The notes under the pieces were generated by a model. It was given only the letters and a program-made list of their open reading frames with translations. It ran no database searches and was not told the origin of the DNA. A stretch of DNA of 64,000 nt, from positions 111,198,389-111,262,388 of the forward strand of contig NC_135716.1 in assembly GCF_964656455.1 (NCBI RefSeq). Reading direction: 5' to 3'. The translations under genes were made by a program, and so were the position numbers. Of this stretch, positions 33,995 to 44,862 are shown one piece after another. The stretch's first letter is position 1. The number at the start of each line of letters is the position of its first letter. Source of the stretch: Halichoerus grypus. Taxonomy: Eukaryota; Chordata; Mammalia; Carnivora; Phocidae.

Positions 33995-34790
33995 CATGTA
34001 TGCGTGAAAATAACATGTATGTAGCAGTGTTGGGTGAAATATTCTGTATTAAGTCAAGTTTCCAAATCATGTTGTCACGTTGTTCAAATCTTTTTCAGTC
34101 TTACTGATTTTTTTGGTCTACTTATTCTACCAATTATTGAGAGAGGTGTTCATATCTCCCACCATTATTGTGAATTTGCCGATTTCCTATTACAGTTTGG
34201 TCATTTTTACTTTATGTATCTTGAGATTGTATAATGGGAGCCTGTTAATCCCAAAATGCTATATTTCATGATTATTTCTCATTTTATCATTAAGATGTAT
34301 CCCTTGAAGTCTGCTTTGGCTGGTACCAATATAGTTATACTGTCACCTATAGTACCCGCTAAAGCTATACCAGCTTTCAGTTTGTATTTGATTAGTGTAG
34401 CTTTTTCCATTCTTTACTTTCAGCCTTTTTGTATTCTTAAATTAGGTGTGAGTATTATGAATAGCACATCATTGGATTTTGTTTTGTTTTTATCTTTGAG
34501 AATCTTTGTCTTTTAACAGGCTGAAAATCTTTGTTTTTTAACAGCATTTTGTTCATTCATATTTTATGTTGTTACTGATCTGTTTGAATTTAAATCTATC
34601 TTGTTTTGCCTCCTTTAGTTTATGCAATACTACTGTGTTGATTCTCTTCACACCTTTCTGAGTATTTATTTGTGTATGTTGGGGGGGCATTTCCTCTTCA
34701 CTACTTAAATGCTTATGATTCCCAGGATCTTATTATTTGCCTTTTATTTTTCTTACTCTATTTGCTTGTCCTAGATGGCTTTATTCATAG
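33995..34790 (-). mobile_element. Old L1 ORF2 endonuclease-region fragment
   Basis: Antisense L1 ORF2 5' region: ggtgaaatattctgtattaag, gtgttcatatctcccaccat, tattgtgaatttgccgattt, tcccttgaagtctgctttggc. It abuts the 3' region at 32890-33905 in the same orientation, so this may be one L1 with a large internal deletion or two copies. Contains a roughly 22-bp imperfect tandem repeat (aatctttgtcttttaacagg) at about 34500-34543. Confidence 0.75.
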
Positions 34791-35210
34791 TCACAATTTC
34801 CACTACTACTTATTTGCTGAGCTCCAAGCCTCAATATTCAAATAACTCCTGGACTTTACCACTTGGAAACCCTGTCACCAACCCAGATTGATCATATCCA
34901 AAACCATACTTACCTTCTTTACTATAAAACTGGTCCACTTTCTATATTTCCTGGATTGGTAAATATCACTGCCTTTCCTCTTTCAGTATATCCTCATCTC
35001 TGCTCCCTGCATATCCAGTCTCCAGATCTTAGAATCATCTCCTTTCTGTTTCCAAAGCCACTGCCTTATTTTATAATTTGCCTAGCTCATTACAACAGTC
35101 TTCTGAATGGCCCTGCTGCATTTATTCTTACATCACTACATTTTACTTTCTATTGCTCTCAGAATGATATTAAAGGGCTTAAGCAGAAGAATGCTATTAG
35201 ATTCGCATCT
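34791..35210 (+). mobile_element. L2 LINE fragment
   Basis: Sense L2-like: ttgctgagctccaagcctc, aatatcactgcctttcctc, ctagctcattacaacagtct, ttctattgctctcagaatg. Diverged. Confidence 0.5.
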
Positions 35211-35302
35211 TAGATATATAAGTGAAAATTTCTGGTGAATATGGCAGAGAGTTATTTAAGTCTAATGGCTATGTCCTTTCATCTCTAGATTCTCTAGAGC
35301 AA

Positions 35303-35757
35303 TTGACTTTCAAACTTTTTCAACCACAACCTGTAGTAAAAAATATGTTTTATACCACAACCTAGTACACACACACACAGGCACACATGCACACACACAC
35401 ACACATATAACTGAAACAAAAGTCTTACTAACAATACTTACCTTTACTGCATTCTGATATTCTTCAGTCTAGGCCATTTAATTTTTTAAAAAGCTGGCTG
35501 TTGGGGTGCGTGGGTGGCTCAGTCGGTTAAGCGTCTGCCTTTGGCTCAGGTCATGATCCCAGGGTCCTGGAATCGGATTCTGTGTCGGGCTCCCTGCTCA
35601 GAGGAGAGTCTTCTTCTCTCTCTCCCTCTACCCCTCCCCCCTGCTCGTGCTTGCTCTCTCTCTCGCTCGCTCTCTCAAATAAATAAAATCTTAAAAAAAA
35701 TAAAATAAAATGCTGGCTGTAGGCCACTAAATATCTCTACTTTGAAAAACTCTGACC
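35303..35757 (+). mobile_element. DNA-transposon-like repeat (family unassigned) interrupted by a SINE
   Basis: Starts gactttcaaactttttcaacc and ends ggccactaaat...actttgaaaaactctg, giving a loose tttcaaa/tttgaaa terminal symmetry. The inner part has ataccacaacctagtacaca and actgaaacaaaagtcttac. I recognise it as a common mammalian hAT-like repeat but cannot name it. A SINE sits at 35502-35710. The central portion is copied into the neighbouring L1. Confidence 0.5.
35502..35710 (+). mobile_element. Can-SINE
   Basis: Sense SINE with ggggtgcgtgggtggctcagtc head. Flanks a(a)gctggctgt at about 35491-35501 and 35711-35720. Confidence 0.93.
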
Positions 35758-35896
35758 AAGAGTATGTCTCTTTCAACTGAGCTTACATGAAGGAGCAAAG
35801 GCGATCCAATGGAGAAAGGATAGTCTTTTCAACAAATGGTGCTGTACAACTGGACATCCGTGTGCAGAAAAGTAAATTTAGACACTGACCTTACAC

Positions 35897-36162
35897 CTTC
35901 TACTAAAAATGAACTCAAAATCATACTTACCTTTTATACCACAGCCTAGGACACACACACACACACTTCTACTAAAAATGAACTCAAAATCATACTTACC
36001 TTTTATACCACAGCCTAGGACACACACACACACACTTCTACTAAAAATGAACTCAAAATCATACCTTTTATACCACAACCTAGTACACACACGCACACAC
36101 ACACACACACAACTGAAACAAAAGTCTTACTAACAATACTTATCTTTACTGCATTCTGATAT
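35897..36162 (+). repeat. 69-bp tandem triplication joined to a copy of upstream repeat sequence
   Basis: The words cttctactaaaaatgaactc begin at 35897, 35966 and 36035, an exact 69-bp period. Each unit joins L1 sequence (aaaatgaactcaaaatcatac) to sequence of the repeat at 35349-35460 (ttttataccacagcctag plus CA run). The third unit continues (36065-36162) into aactgaaacaaaagtcttac and gcattctgatat exactly as the upstream copy does. Because 69 is a multiple of three, long open frames arise on both strands; I regard these as by-products and not genes. Confidence 0.93.
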
Positions 36163-36890
36163 GCATAGACCCAAATGTAAAACACAAAACTATAAAGCTA
36201 GAAAATAACACAGGAGAAAAATCTAGGTGACTTTGTGTTTTGTGATGAGTTTTTAGGTTCAACACCAAAAGCATAGTCTATGAAAGAAAAAGTTATAAGT
36301 GGCACTTCATTAAAATTAAAAATTTCTGCTCTGCAAAAGACACTTTAAAAATGAAAAGGCAAGCTGCAGACTGGGAGAAGATAATTGCAAAACACATATA
36401 TGATAAAGGATTAGTATCTAAAATATACAAAAAACTCTTAAAACTCAACAATAAAAAAACAACCAAATTAAAAGTGGGCAAAAGGCCTGAACAGACACCT
36501 CATTAAAAAAGATACAGAAATGGCAAATAAACATATGAAAAGATGCACTGTATAATAGACCATTAGGAACTTGAAAATTAAACAATAATGAGATACCATT
36601 GCATACCTATTAGAATGGTTAAAATGCAAAACACTGACAATACCAAATGCTGGTAAGAATGAGGAACAATAGGGACTCTCATTCATTGCTTGTAGGAATA
36701 CAAAATGCTATGGTGACTATGGAAGATAGTTTGTTAGTTTCTTATAAAGCTAAACATAGCCCCTTACCATATGATCCAGCAGTCATGCTTTTAGGTATTT
36801 ACTCAAATTAGTTGAAAACTTATGTCCATTTGAAACTCTATACACAGATGTTTGCAGGAGCTCTATTTATTTATTTATTGTCAAAACTTG

Positions 36891-37104
36891 GGGGGCACCT
36901 GGGTGGCTCAGTCAGTTAAGTGTCTGACTCTTGATTTCAGCTCAGGTCATGATCTCAGGATTGTGGGATGGAGCCCCGTGTCAGGCTCCCCACTCAGCAG
37001 GGAGTCTGCTTGAGTTTTTCTCACTCTGTCACTCCCCCAACTTGTATGCACACTCTTCTTTCTCTCTCTCTCAAATAAATAAGTAAATAAATAAATAAAA
37101 ATCT
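36891..37104 (+). mobile_element. Can-SINE (older subtype)
   Basis: Sense SINE of the gtctgactcttgatttcagctcag subtype with (aaat)n tail. Flanks aaaacttgg (left) and aaaccttgg (right). Confidence 0.9.
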
Positions 37105-37808
37105 TAAACCTTGGAAACAACCAAGATGTCTTTCAGTAGCTAAATCGATAAACAAACCGTGGTACATGTTAACCATGGAATATTATTCAGCAATAAAAAG
37201 GAATGAGCTATCAAGCTACAAAAAGACATGGAGAAAATTTAAATACATATTGCTAAGTGAAAGAAGACCATCCAAAAAGGCTACATACTGCATGATTCCA
37301 ACTTATATGACATCCTGGAAAAGGCAAAACTATGGAGACAGTAAAAAGAAGAGTGGTTATCCAAGGTTGGAAGTGGGGAAGGATGGCTAGGTGGAGCTAA
37401 GGATTTTAAGGACAGTGAGATTATTCTGTATAACACTGTAATGGTGGATGCATGACATTATGCATTTGTCAAAACTCATAGAACTATACAACAGAAAGAG
37501 TGAACCCTAATGTAAATGGGGGTGGGGGTGGGGAGAGAAGGGAACTCTCAGCTCAGTTTTTCTGTAATCTAAAATTGCTCTAAGAAATCTATTAATTTTT
37601 TTAAAAGTGAAAAGAAGGGTATGTCTCTTAATCCATTCATTCAACAGACATTTGTTAAATACCTACAGAGTGAAGTACTAGAAATATTAAAGAGTGAAGT
37701 ACTAGAAATATTAAATTATGGAAGACATATTTCTTTCAAAGGGTGTATAGTCTAGTGGGGTAAGTAAATAAACAATTGGGGTGATGTTTGCTATGTCAGA
37801 AGTATGTA

Positions 37809-38241
37809 GGGGTGCCTGGGTGGCTCAGTCGGTTAAGCGTCTGCCTTCGGCTCAGGTCATGATCTCAGGGTCCTGGGATTGAGCCCCACATTGGGGGCTC
37901 AGTGGGGAGTCTGCTTCTCCCTCTCCCCCTGCCTCTCCCCCTGCTTGTGCACTCTCTCTCTCTTTCTCTGTGTGTGTCAAATAAATAAAATGAAATAAAA
38001 ATCTTTTTTTTTTTTAAGATTTTATTTATTCATTTGAGACACAGAGATACAGACAGAAAGAGAGAGCATGTGCAGGGGGGGAGGCAGACGGAGAGGGAGA
38101 AGCCAGCTCCCCGGTGAGCCAGGAGCCCGACATGGGGCTCGATCCTAGGATGCTGGGATCATGACCTGAGCCGAAGGCAGACGCTTAAGCATCTGAGCCA
38201 CCCAGGCGCCCCTGAAATAAAAATCTTAAAAAAAAAAAAAA
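37809..38241 (+). mobile_element. Can-SINE (outer), interrupted by an inverted SINE
   Basis: Sense SINE, ggtgcctgggtggctcagtcggttaag head, whose tail is split by a second SINE. Its flanks are aagtatgta at 37800-37808 and 38242-38250. Confidence 0.93.
38006..38212 (-). mobile_element. Can-SINE (inner, opposite orientation)
   Basis: Antisense SINE inserted in the tail of the outer one. Perfect 15-bp direct repeat tgaaataaaaatctt at 37991-38005 and 38213-38227. With the outer copy it forms a long inverted repeat. Confidence 0.97.
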
Positions 38242-38611
38242 AAGTATGTACAGATTGTTACAAGACTCAGGGAGGGACCATGTTTGTCTGGGTTGGGGAG
38301 GAGGAAGGAGTGGATGGAAAGGCCTCTCAGAGATTTTTAGGGTGAGTAGCAGTTGACTAGATAAAAGTTTGTGTGTTAGGGAATGAGCACCTTGAGGAGA
38401 TAATATTCTGTACAGATAAAACAGCATCTAAAAAGGCATAGAGGTAAGAAGCAGCATGGTATGAACAGGAAATTACAAAGAATTCTTTCCTTAGTTATGG
38501 GAAAGATTGCATCTGGAGGAATGTGGGTTGTGAAACTAAGGGAGTAGATAATATCATTAAGGGTCCTGTGTATTAAATGAGCTAAGTGGGACTTAAAGCT
38601 TTTCTTTTTTT

Positions 38612-39302
38612 TATAATGTTTAATTAGCAAACATATAGTACATCATTAGTTTTTGCTGTAGTGTTCAATGATTCATTAGTTGCGTATAATACCCAGTGCT
38701 CATCACCACACATGCCCTCCTTGATACCCATCACGCGGCTACCCCATCCCCCCAACCCCCACACCCCTTCCCTTCTGTAACCCTCAGTTTGTTTCCCTGG
38801 AGTCCAGAGACTCTCAAGGTTTGTCTCCCTCTCTGATTGCTTCCCAATCAGTTTTCCCTCCCTTCCTCTGTGGTCCTCTGCGCTATTCCTTATATTCTAC
38901 ATATGAGTGAAACCATATGATAATTGTCTTTATCTGCTTTACTTATTTCACTCAGCATAATACCCTCCAGTTCTGTCCATGTCGATGCAAATGGTAGGTA
39001 TTCATCCTTTCTGATGGCTGAGTAATATTCCATCGTATATATGAAAGGGGACCCGTCTTACACTGCTGGTAGGAATGCAAGCTGGTACAGCACTCTTTTT
39101 TTTTTTAAGATTTTTATTTATTTATTTGACAGAGACACAGCGAGAAAGGGAACACAAGCAGGGGGAGCGGGAGAGGGAGAAGCAGGCTTCCCGCCGAGCA
39201 GAGAGCCTGACATGGGGCTTGATCCCAGGACCCTGGGATCATGACCTGAGCCGAAGGCAGATGCTTAACGACTGAGCCACCCAGGAGCCCCTGGTACAGC
39301 CA
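38612..39302. mobile_element. 5'-inverted (twin-primed) L1
   Basis: Left arm 38612-39042 is antisense L1 (3' end at 38612; gtacatcattagtttttgct, cttatttcactcagcataat, gagtaatattccatcgtat). At about 39043 the sequence flips to sense L1 ORF2 (aaggggacccgtcttacact, aatgcaagctggtacagcca). This is the structure made by twin priming during L1 integration. A SINE (39097-39290) lies in the short inverted arm. Confidence 0.85.
39097..39290 (-). mobile_element. Can-SINE (young)
   Basis: Antisense SINE; flanks ctggtacagc(c)actctt at about 39082-39096 and 39291-39307, one copy lacking a C. Confidence 0.94.
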
Positions 39303-39577
39303 CTCTTAACAAAACTCTTTATTTTTATTTTTTTTCTAGTTTCAAGTCTTTATTTAAATTCTAGTTAGTTAACATATAGTGTAATATTAGTTTCAGGAGT
39401 AGAATTTAGTGATTCATCACATATAACTCCCAGTGCTCATCACAAACAAGTGCCCTCCTTAATACCCATCACCCATTTAACCCATCATCCTGCCTACCTC
39501 CCCTCCAGCAACCCTCACTTTGTTCTCTTTGGTTAAGAGTCTATTTTATGGTTTGCCTCTCTCTCTCTCTCTCTCTC

Positions 39578-39768
39578 TTTTTTTAAGGTTTTATTTATTT
39601 ATTTGACAGAGAGAGAGCACAAGTAGGCAGAGCGGCAGGCAGAGGGAGAGGGAGAAGCAGGCTCCCCGCCAAGCAGGGAGCCCGATGTGGGGCTTGACCC
39701 CAGGATCCTGGGATCATGACCTGAGCCGAAGGCAGACACTTAACTGACTGAACCACCCAGGCACCCCT
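39578..39768 (-). mobile_element. Can-SINE in L1 3' UTR
   Basis: Antisense SINE inserted next to a (ct)n run; its flanks are gcctctctct-type words on both sides. Head ccacccaggcacccc. Confidence 0.92.
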
Positions 39769-39799
39769 GCCTCTCTCTTTTTCTCCCCCTATGTTCATC

Positions 39800-42700
39800 T
39801 GTTTCATTTCTTAACTTCCACATATGAGTGAAATCATATCATATGGTATTTGTCTTTCTCAAATGACTTATTTCACTTAGCATAACACACTCTAGTTCCA
39901 TCCACATAGTTGCAAATGGCAAGATTTCATTCTGATAGCTGAGTAATATTCTATTGTTTGTGTGTGTGTGTGTGTGTGTTTACCACTTCTTCTTTATCCA
40001 TTCATCAGTCAATGGACATTTGGGTTCTTTCCATAATTTAGCTGTTGTTGGTAATGCTGCTATAAACATCGGGGTGCATGTGTCTTTTCAAATCATTATT
40101 TTTGTATCCTTTGGGTAAATACCTAGTAGTGCAATTGCTAGATTGTAGGGGAGTTCTATTTTTAACAACCTCCATACTGTTGAGGCACCAGTTTCCATTC
40201 CCAACATCAATGTAAGAGGGTTCCCCTTTCTCTGCATTGTAGCCAACATCTATTGTTCCCTGTGTTGTTGATTTTAGCCATTCTGACAGATGTGAGGTGA
40301 TATCTCATTGTAGTTTTGATTTGTATTTCCCTGATGTTGAGTGATGTTGAGCATCTTTTTGTGTGTCTGTTAGCCACCTGGATGTCTTCTTTGGAAAAAT
40401 GTCTATTCATGTCTTCTGTCCATTTCTTAACTGGATTATTTGTTTTTTAGGTGTTGAGTTTGATAAATTCTTTATAGATTTTGGATACTAACCCTTTATC
40501 AGATGTGTCATTTGCAAATATCTTCTCCCATTTTGTAAGTTGCCTTTTAGCTTTGTTAATTATTTCCTTTGCTGTGCAAAAGCTTTTTATCTTGATGAAG
40601 TCTCAATAGTTCATTTTTGCTTTTGTTTCCCTTGCCTCCGGAGACATTTCTAGTAAGAAGCTGCTACAGCCAATGTCAGAGAGGTTGCTGCCTGTGTTCT
40701 TCTCTAGGATTTTGGTGGTTTCCTGTCTCACATTTAGACCTTCCATCCATTTTGAATTTATTTTTGTGTATAGTGTAAGAAAGTGGTCTAGTTTTATTCT
40801 TTTGCATGTTGCTGTCCAGTTTTCCCAACACCATTTGTTGAAGAGACTTTTTCCCATTGAATATTCTTTCCTGCTTTGTCGAAGATTAATTGACCATATA
40901 GTTGTAGGTCCATTTCTGGGTTTTCTATTCTCTTCTACTGATCTATGTGTCAGTTTTTGTGCCAGTACCATGCTGTCTTGGTGACTTCAGCTTTGTAATA
41001 TAACTTGAAGTCCAGAATTGTGATGCCTCTAGCTTTGCTTTTCTTTTTCAAGATTGCTTTGGCTATTCAGGGTCTTTTGTGGTTCCATACACATTTTAGG
41101 ATTGTTTGTTCTATCTCTGTGAAAAATTCTGTTGGCATTTTGATAGGGCTTGCATGAAATGTGTAGATTGCTTTGGATAGTACAGACCTTTTAACAATAT
41201 CTGTTCTTCCAATTCATGAGCATGGAATGTTTTTCCATTTCTTTTTGTCATCTTCAGTTTCTTTCAGAAGTGTTGTATAGTTTTCAAAGTACAGATCTTT
41301 TACCTCTTTGGTTAGGTTTATTCCTATGTGTCTTAAGGTTTTTGGTGCAATTATAAATGGGATTGGTTCCTTGATTTCTCTTTCTGCTGCTTCATTTTTG
41401 GCGTATAGAAATGCAACAGATTTCTGTATGTTGGTTTTTGTATCCTGCGACTTTACTGAATTTGTTTATCAGTTCTAGCAGTTTTTGGGTGGAGTCTTTC
41501 AGGTTTTCTACATAGAGTATCATGTCATCTGCGAATAGTGAAAGTTTGGCTTCTTCTTGCTGATTTGGATGCCTTTTCTTTCTTTTTGTTGTCTGATTGC
41601 AGAGGCTAGGACTTCCAGGACTATGTTAAATAACAGTGGTGAGAGTGGACATACCTTTCTTGTTCCTGACCATAGAGGAACAGCTCTGTTTTTCCCCATT
41701 GAGGATGCTATTAGCTGTGGGTCTTTCATATATGGCCTTTATGATGTTGAAGATGTTCCTTCTATCCCTACTTTGTTGAGGGTTTTTATCAGGAATGGAT
41801 GTTGTACTTTGTCAAATGCTTTTTCTGCATCTATTGAGAGGATCATATCATTCTTAACCTTTCTTTTATTAATGTGGTATATCACACTGATTGATTTGCA
41901 AATATTGAACCACCCTTGCAGCCCAGGAATAAATTCCACTCGATGGTGGTGAATGATTCTTTTAATGTACCATTGGACTCAATTTGCTGGTATTTTGTTG
42001 AGAATTTATGCATCCATGTTCATCAGGGATATTGGCCTGTAATTCTCTTTTTTTAGTGGGGTCTTTGTCTGGTTTTGGGATCAAGGTAATGCTGGCCTCA
42101 TAAGATGAGTTTGGAAGTTTTCCTTCCATTTCTATTTTTTATTTTTTGTTTTTTAATTTAAATTCCATTAGCCAACATTCATTTCCTACTTTTGGGACAT
42201 TTTGAGAAAAAAAAGGTATTAACTTTTCTTTAAATGTTTGGTAGAATTCCCACTATGAAGCCATTTGGCCCTGGACTTCTGTTTGTTGGGAGAATTTTGA
42301 TTGCTGATTCAGTTTCTTTGCTGGTTAATAGATTGTTCAAGTTTTCTATTTCTTCCTGTTTCAGTTTTGGTAGTTTGTATGTTTTTAGGAATTTATCCAT
42401 TTCTTCCAGATCGTTTGACTTGGTGGCATTTAATTTTTCATAATATTCTCTTATAATGGTTTGTATTTCTGTGGTGTTGGTTGTGATCTCTCCCCTCTCA
42501 TTTGTGATTTTATTTATTTGGGTCCTTTTCTTTTTGATAAGTGTGGCTAGGGGGTTATCAATTTTATTATTAAAGAACCAGCTCCTAGTTTCATTGATTA
42601 GTTCTGTTGTTTTGTTTAGTTTCTATATCACTTATTTCTGCTCTAATCTTTATTCTCTTCTGATGGCTTTAGGCTTCATTTGTTGTTCTTTTTCTAGCTC

Positions 42701-43900
42701 CCTTAGGTGTAAGGTTAGTTTGCGTATGTGAGATTTTTCTTGCTTCTTGAAGGAAGCCTGTATTGCTATATACTTCCCTCTTATGACTGCTTTTGCTGTA
42801 TCCCAAAGGTTTCCAACCATCGTGTTTTCATTTTCATTTGTGTCCATGTATTTTTTAATTTCTTCTTTAATTTCCTGGTTGAACCGTTCATTCTTTAATA
42901 GGATGTTCTTTAACCTCCATATATTTGTGGTCTTTCCACATTTTTTTCTTGTGGTTGACTTCCAGTTTCATAGTGTTGTGGTCAGAAAATATGCATGGCA
43001 TGATTTCATTCTTTTTGTCCTTGTTGAGGCCTGATTTATGACCTAGTATGTGATCTATTCTGGAGAATGTTCCATGTGCACTTGAAAAGAATGTGGGGGC
43101 GCCTGGGTGGCTCAGTTGGTTAAACGACTGCCTTCGGCTCAGGTCATGATCCCAGGATCCCAGGATTCTGGGATCAAGCCCCGCATTGGGCTCCTTGCTC
43201 CGCAGGAAGCCGCTTCTCCCTCTCCCACTCCCCCTGCTTGTGTTCCCTCTCTCGCTGTGTCTCTCTCTGTCAAATAAATAAATAAAATCTTAAAAAAATT
43301 TTAAAAAAAAGAAAAGAATGTGTATTCTGCTGCTTTAGGATGAAATGTTCTTAATATATCTGTAAAGCCCATCTGGTCCAATGTGTCATTCAAAGCCATT
43401 GTTTCCTTGTTGATTTTCTGCTTTAATGATCTGTACCTTGATCTAAGTGGAGTGTTAAAGTCCCTTACTATTATTGTATTATTATCAATGAGTTCCTTTA
43501 TGTTTGTTATTAATTGTTTTATATGCTTGGGTGCTCCCAAGTTGGGGGCATAAGTATTTACAATTGTTAGATCTTCTGGTTGGATAGACCCCTTTGTTAT
43601 GATATAGTGCCCTTGTTAATCTGTTGTTACAGTCTTTGGTTTAAAATCTAGTTTGTCCGATATAAGTATGGCTACTCTGGCTTTCTTTTGACATCCATTT
43701 GCATGATAAATATTTCTCCATCCCCTCACTTTCAATCTGCAGGTGTCTTTAAGTCTAAAATGGGTCTCTTGTAGGCAGCATATAGATGGGTCTTGTTTTT
43801 TATTCTTTCTGACACCTGTGTCTTTTGATTGGAGCATTAGTCCATTTACATTCAGAGTAATTATTGATAGATATGAATTTGGTGCTATTTTATTACTTGT
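39800..43900 (-). pseudogene. L1 ORF2 remnant (endonuclease and reverse transcriptase)
   Basis: The intact family protein has an AP-like endonuclease, a reverse transcriptase and a Cys-rich C-terminus, and drives target-primed reverse transcription. Visible pieces on the minus strand, in order: CCLQETHFRLKDTCRLK (about 43740-43800) and DFNTPL (about 43470) of the endonuclease; [15 protein letters not shown] (about 41815-41865) and [14 protein letters not shown] of the RT palm; the FADDM-coding DNA near 41520-41545; [12 protein letters not shown] (about 40610-40650); and [17 protein letters not shown] sequence near 40400. Many frame changes and stops separate these pieces and a SINE splits the endonuclease at 43310, so no active protein is possible. 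Confidence 0.88.
43096..43310 (+). mobile_element. Can-SINE inside L1 ORF2
   Basis: Sense SINE with a small internal duplication (gatcccaggatcccaggattctggg). Perfect 12-bp direct repeat gaaaagaatgtg at 43084-43095 and 43311-43322. It inserts in the endonuclease-coding region of the L1. Confidence 0.96.
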
Positions 43901-43949
43901 TTTGTCATTGTCTCTGGAGATTTTCTCTGTTCCTTTCTAGTCTTTGTTG

Positions 43950-44862
43950 CTTTTGGTCTTTCTTTCCCACTCAAAGAGTCCCCTTTAATTTTCTTGCAGG
44001 GCTGGTTTGGTGGTCATGAACTCCTTTAGTTTTTGTTTGTCTGGAAACTCTTTATCTCTCCTTCTATTCTTAATGACAGCCTTGCTGGATAGAGTATTCT
44101 TGGCTGCAGATTTTTCCCATTCAGCACGTTGAATATATCATGCCACTTGCTTCTTCCTGCCAAGTTTCTTTGGAGAGATCTGGTGTTGCTAACCTTCTTG
44201 GTCTTCCCTTATAAGTTAGGGACTTCTTTTGTCTTGTGGCTTTTAGGGTTTTTTCTTTATTTCTATATTTTGCAATTTAACTACAACATGTCTTGGTGTT
44301 GCCCTGCTTTTATTGATTTTGATGGAAGTTCTTTGTGCCTCCTGGATTTCGATGTCTGTTTCCTTCTCCAGATTAGGGTATTTTTCAGCTATAATTTGCT
44401 CAAATAAACCTTCTGCCCCCTTTCCCTCTCTTCTTCTTCTGGGATTCCTAAGATACGAATATTATCATGCTTTATGGAGTTACTGAGTTCCCAAAGTCTA
44501 CGTTCGTGATCCAATATTATTCTTTCCCTTTTCTTTTCAGCTTCATTATTTTCCATAATTTTATCTTCTGTATTACTTATTTATTACTCTGGTTCTTCCA
44601 TCCTTGTGGTCTTTACATCCAGTCGGTTTTGAATCCCGGTTATTGCATTTCTCGTTTTGGCCCGACTAGTTTTTAGGTCTTTTATCTCTGTGGTAAGGGA
44701 CTCTCTGGTGTCTTCCGTGCTTTTCTCAAGCCCGGCTAGTATCCTTATGATTATGGCTTTAAATTTTGGATCAGGCATATTACTTATATCTGTTTTGATT
44801 AGATCCCTGGCTGTGAGTTTTTCTTGTTCTTTCTTTTGGGATGAATTCCTCCATCTTGGCAT
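43950..44862 (-). pseudogene. L1 ORF1 remnant
   Basis: ORF1p is the L1 RNA-binding chaperone with an N-terminal coiled coil. A start codon at 44860-44862 opens MPRWRNSSQKKEQEKLTARD, followed by acidic/basic heptad-like sequence (LAGLEKSTEDTRESLTTEIK) to about 44584, where a stop falls. Downstream the RRM and C-terminal parts are visible but frame-broken (about 43950-44560, with nucleotide words such as ccaagaatactctatccagc on the minus strand). Confidence 0.85.

Larger units (their letters stand above)
35760..37600 (+). mobile_element. Old L1, ORF2 C-terminal part to 3' end, with foreign insert and SINE
   Basis: Sense L1: ggcgatccaatggagaaagg, gctgtacaactggacatcc, aaaatgaactcaaaatcat, then an inserted block (about 35924-36162), then agacccaaatgtaaaacac onward. 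Later segments: gctgcagactgggagaagat, gatccagcagtcatgctttt, and the peptide MEYYSAIKRNELSSY (about 37196-37240), an ORF2 C-terminal motif. A SINE interrupts at 36891-37104. Confidence 0.85.
37635..38605 (-). mobile_element. L2 LINE, antisense, with nested SINEs
   Basis: Starts with ccattcattcaacagacatttg, the reverse complement of the L2 3' tail. It continues with gggtgtatagtctagtggg, gaaaggcctctcagagattt, gcatctaaaaaggcatagag and cattaagggtcctgtgtatt. A perfect 24-bp tandem duplication lies at 37667-37714. SINEs at 37809-38241 interrupt. Confidence 0.65.
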
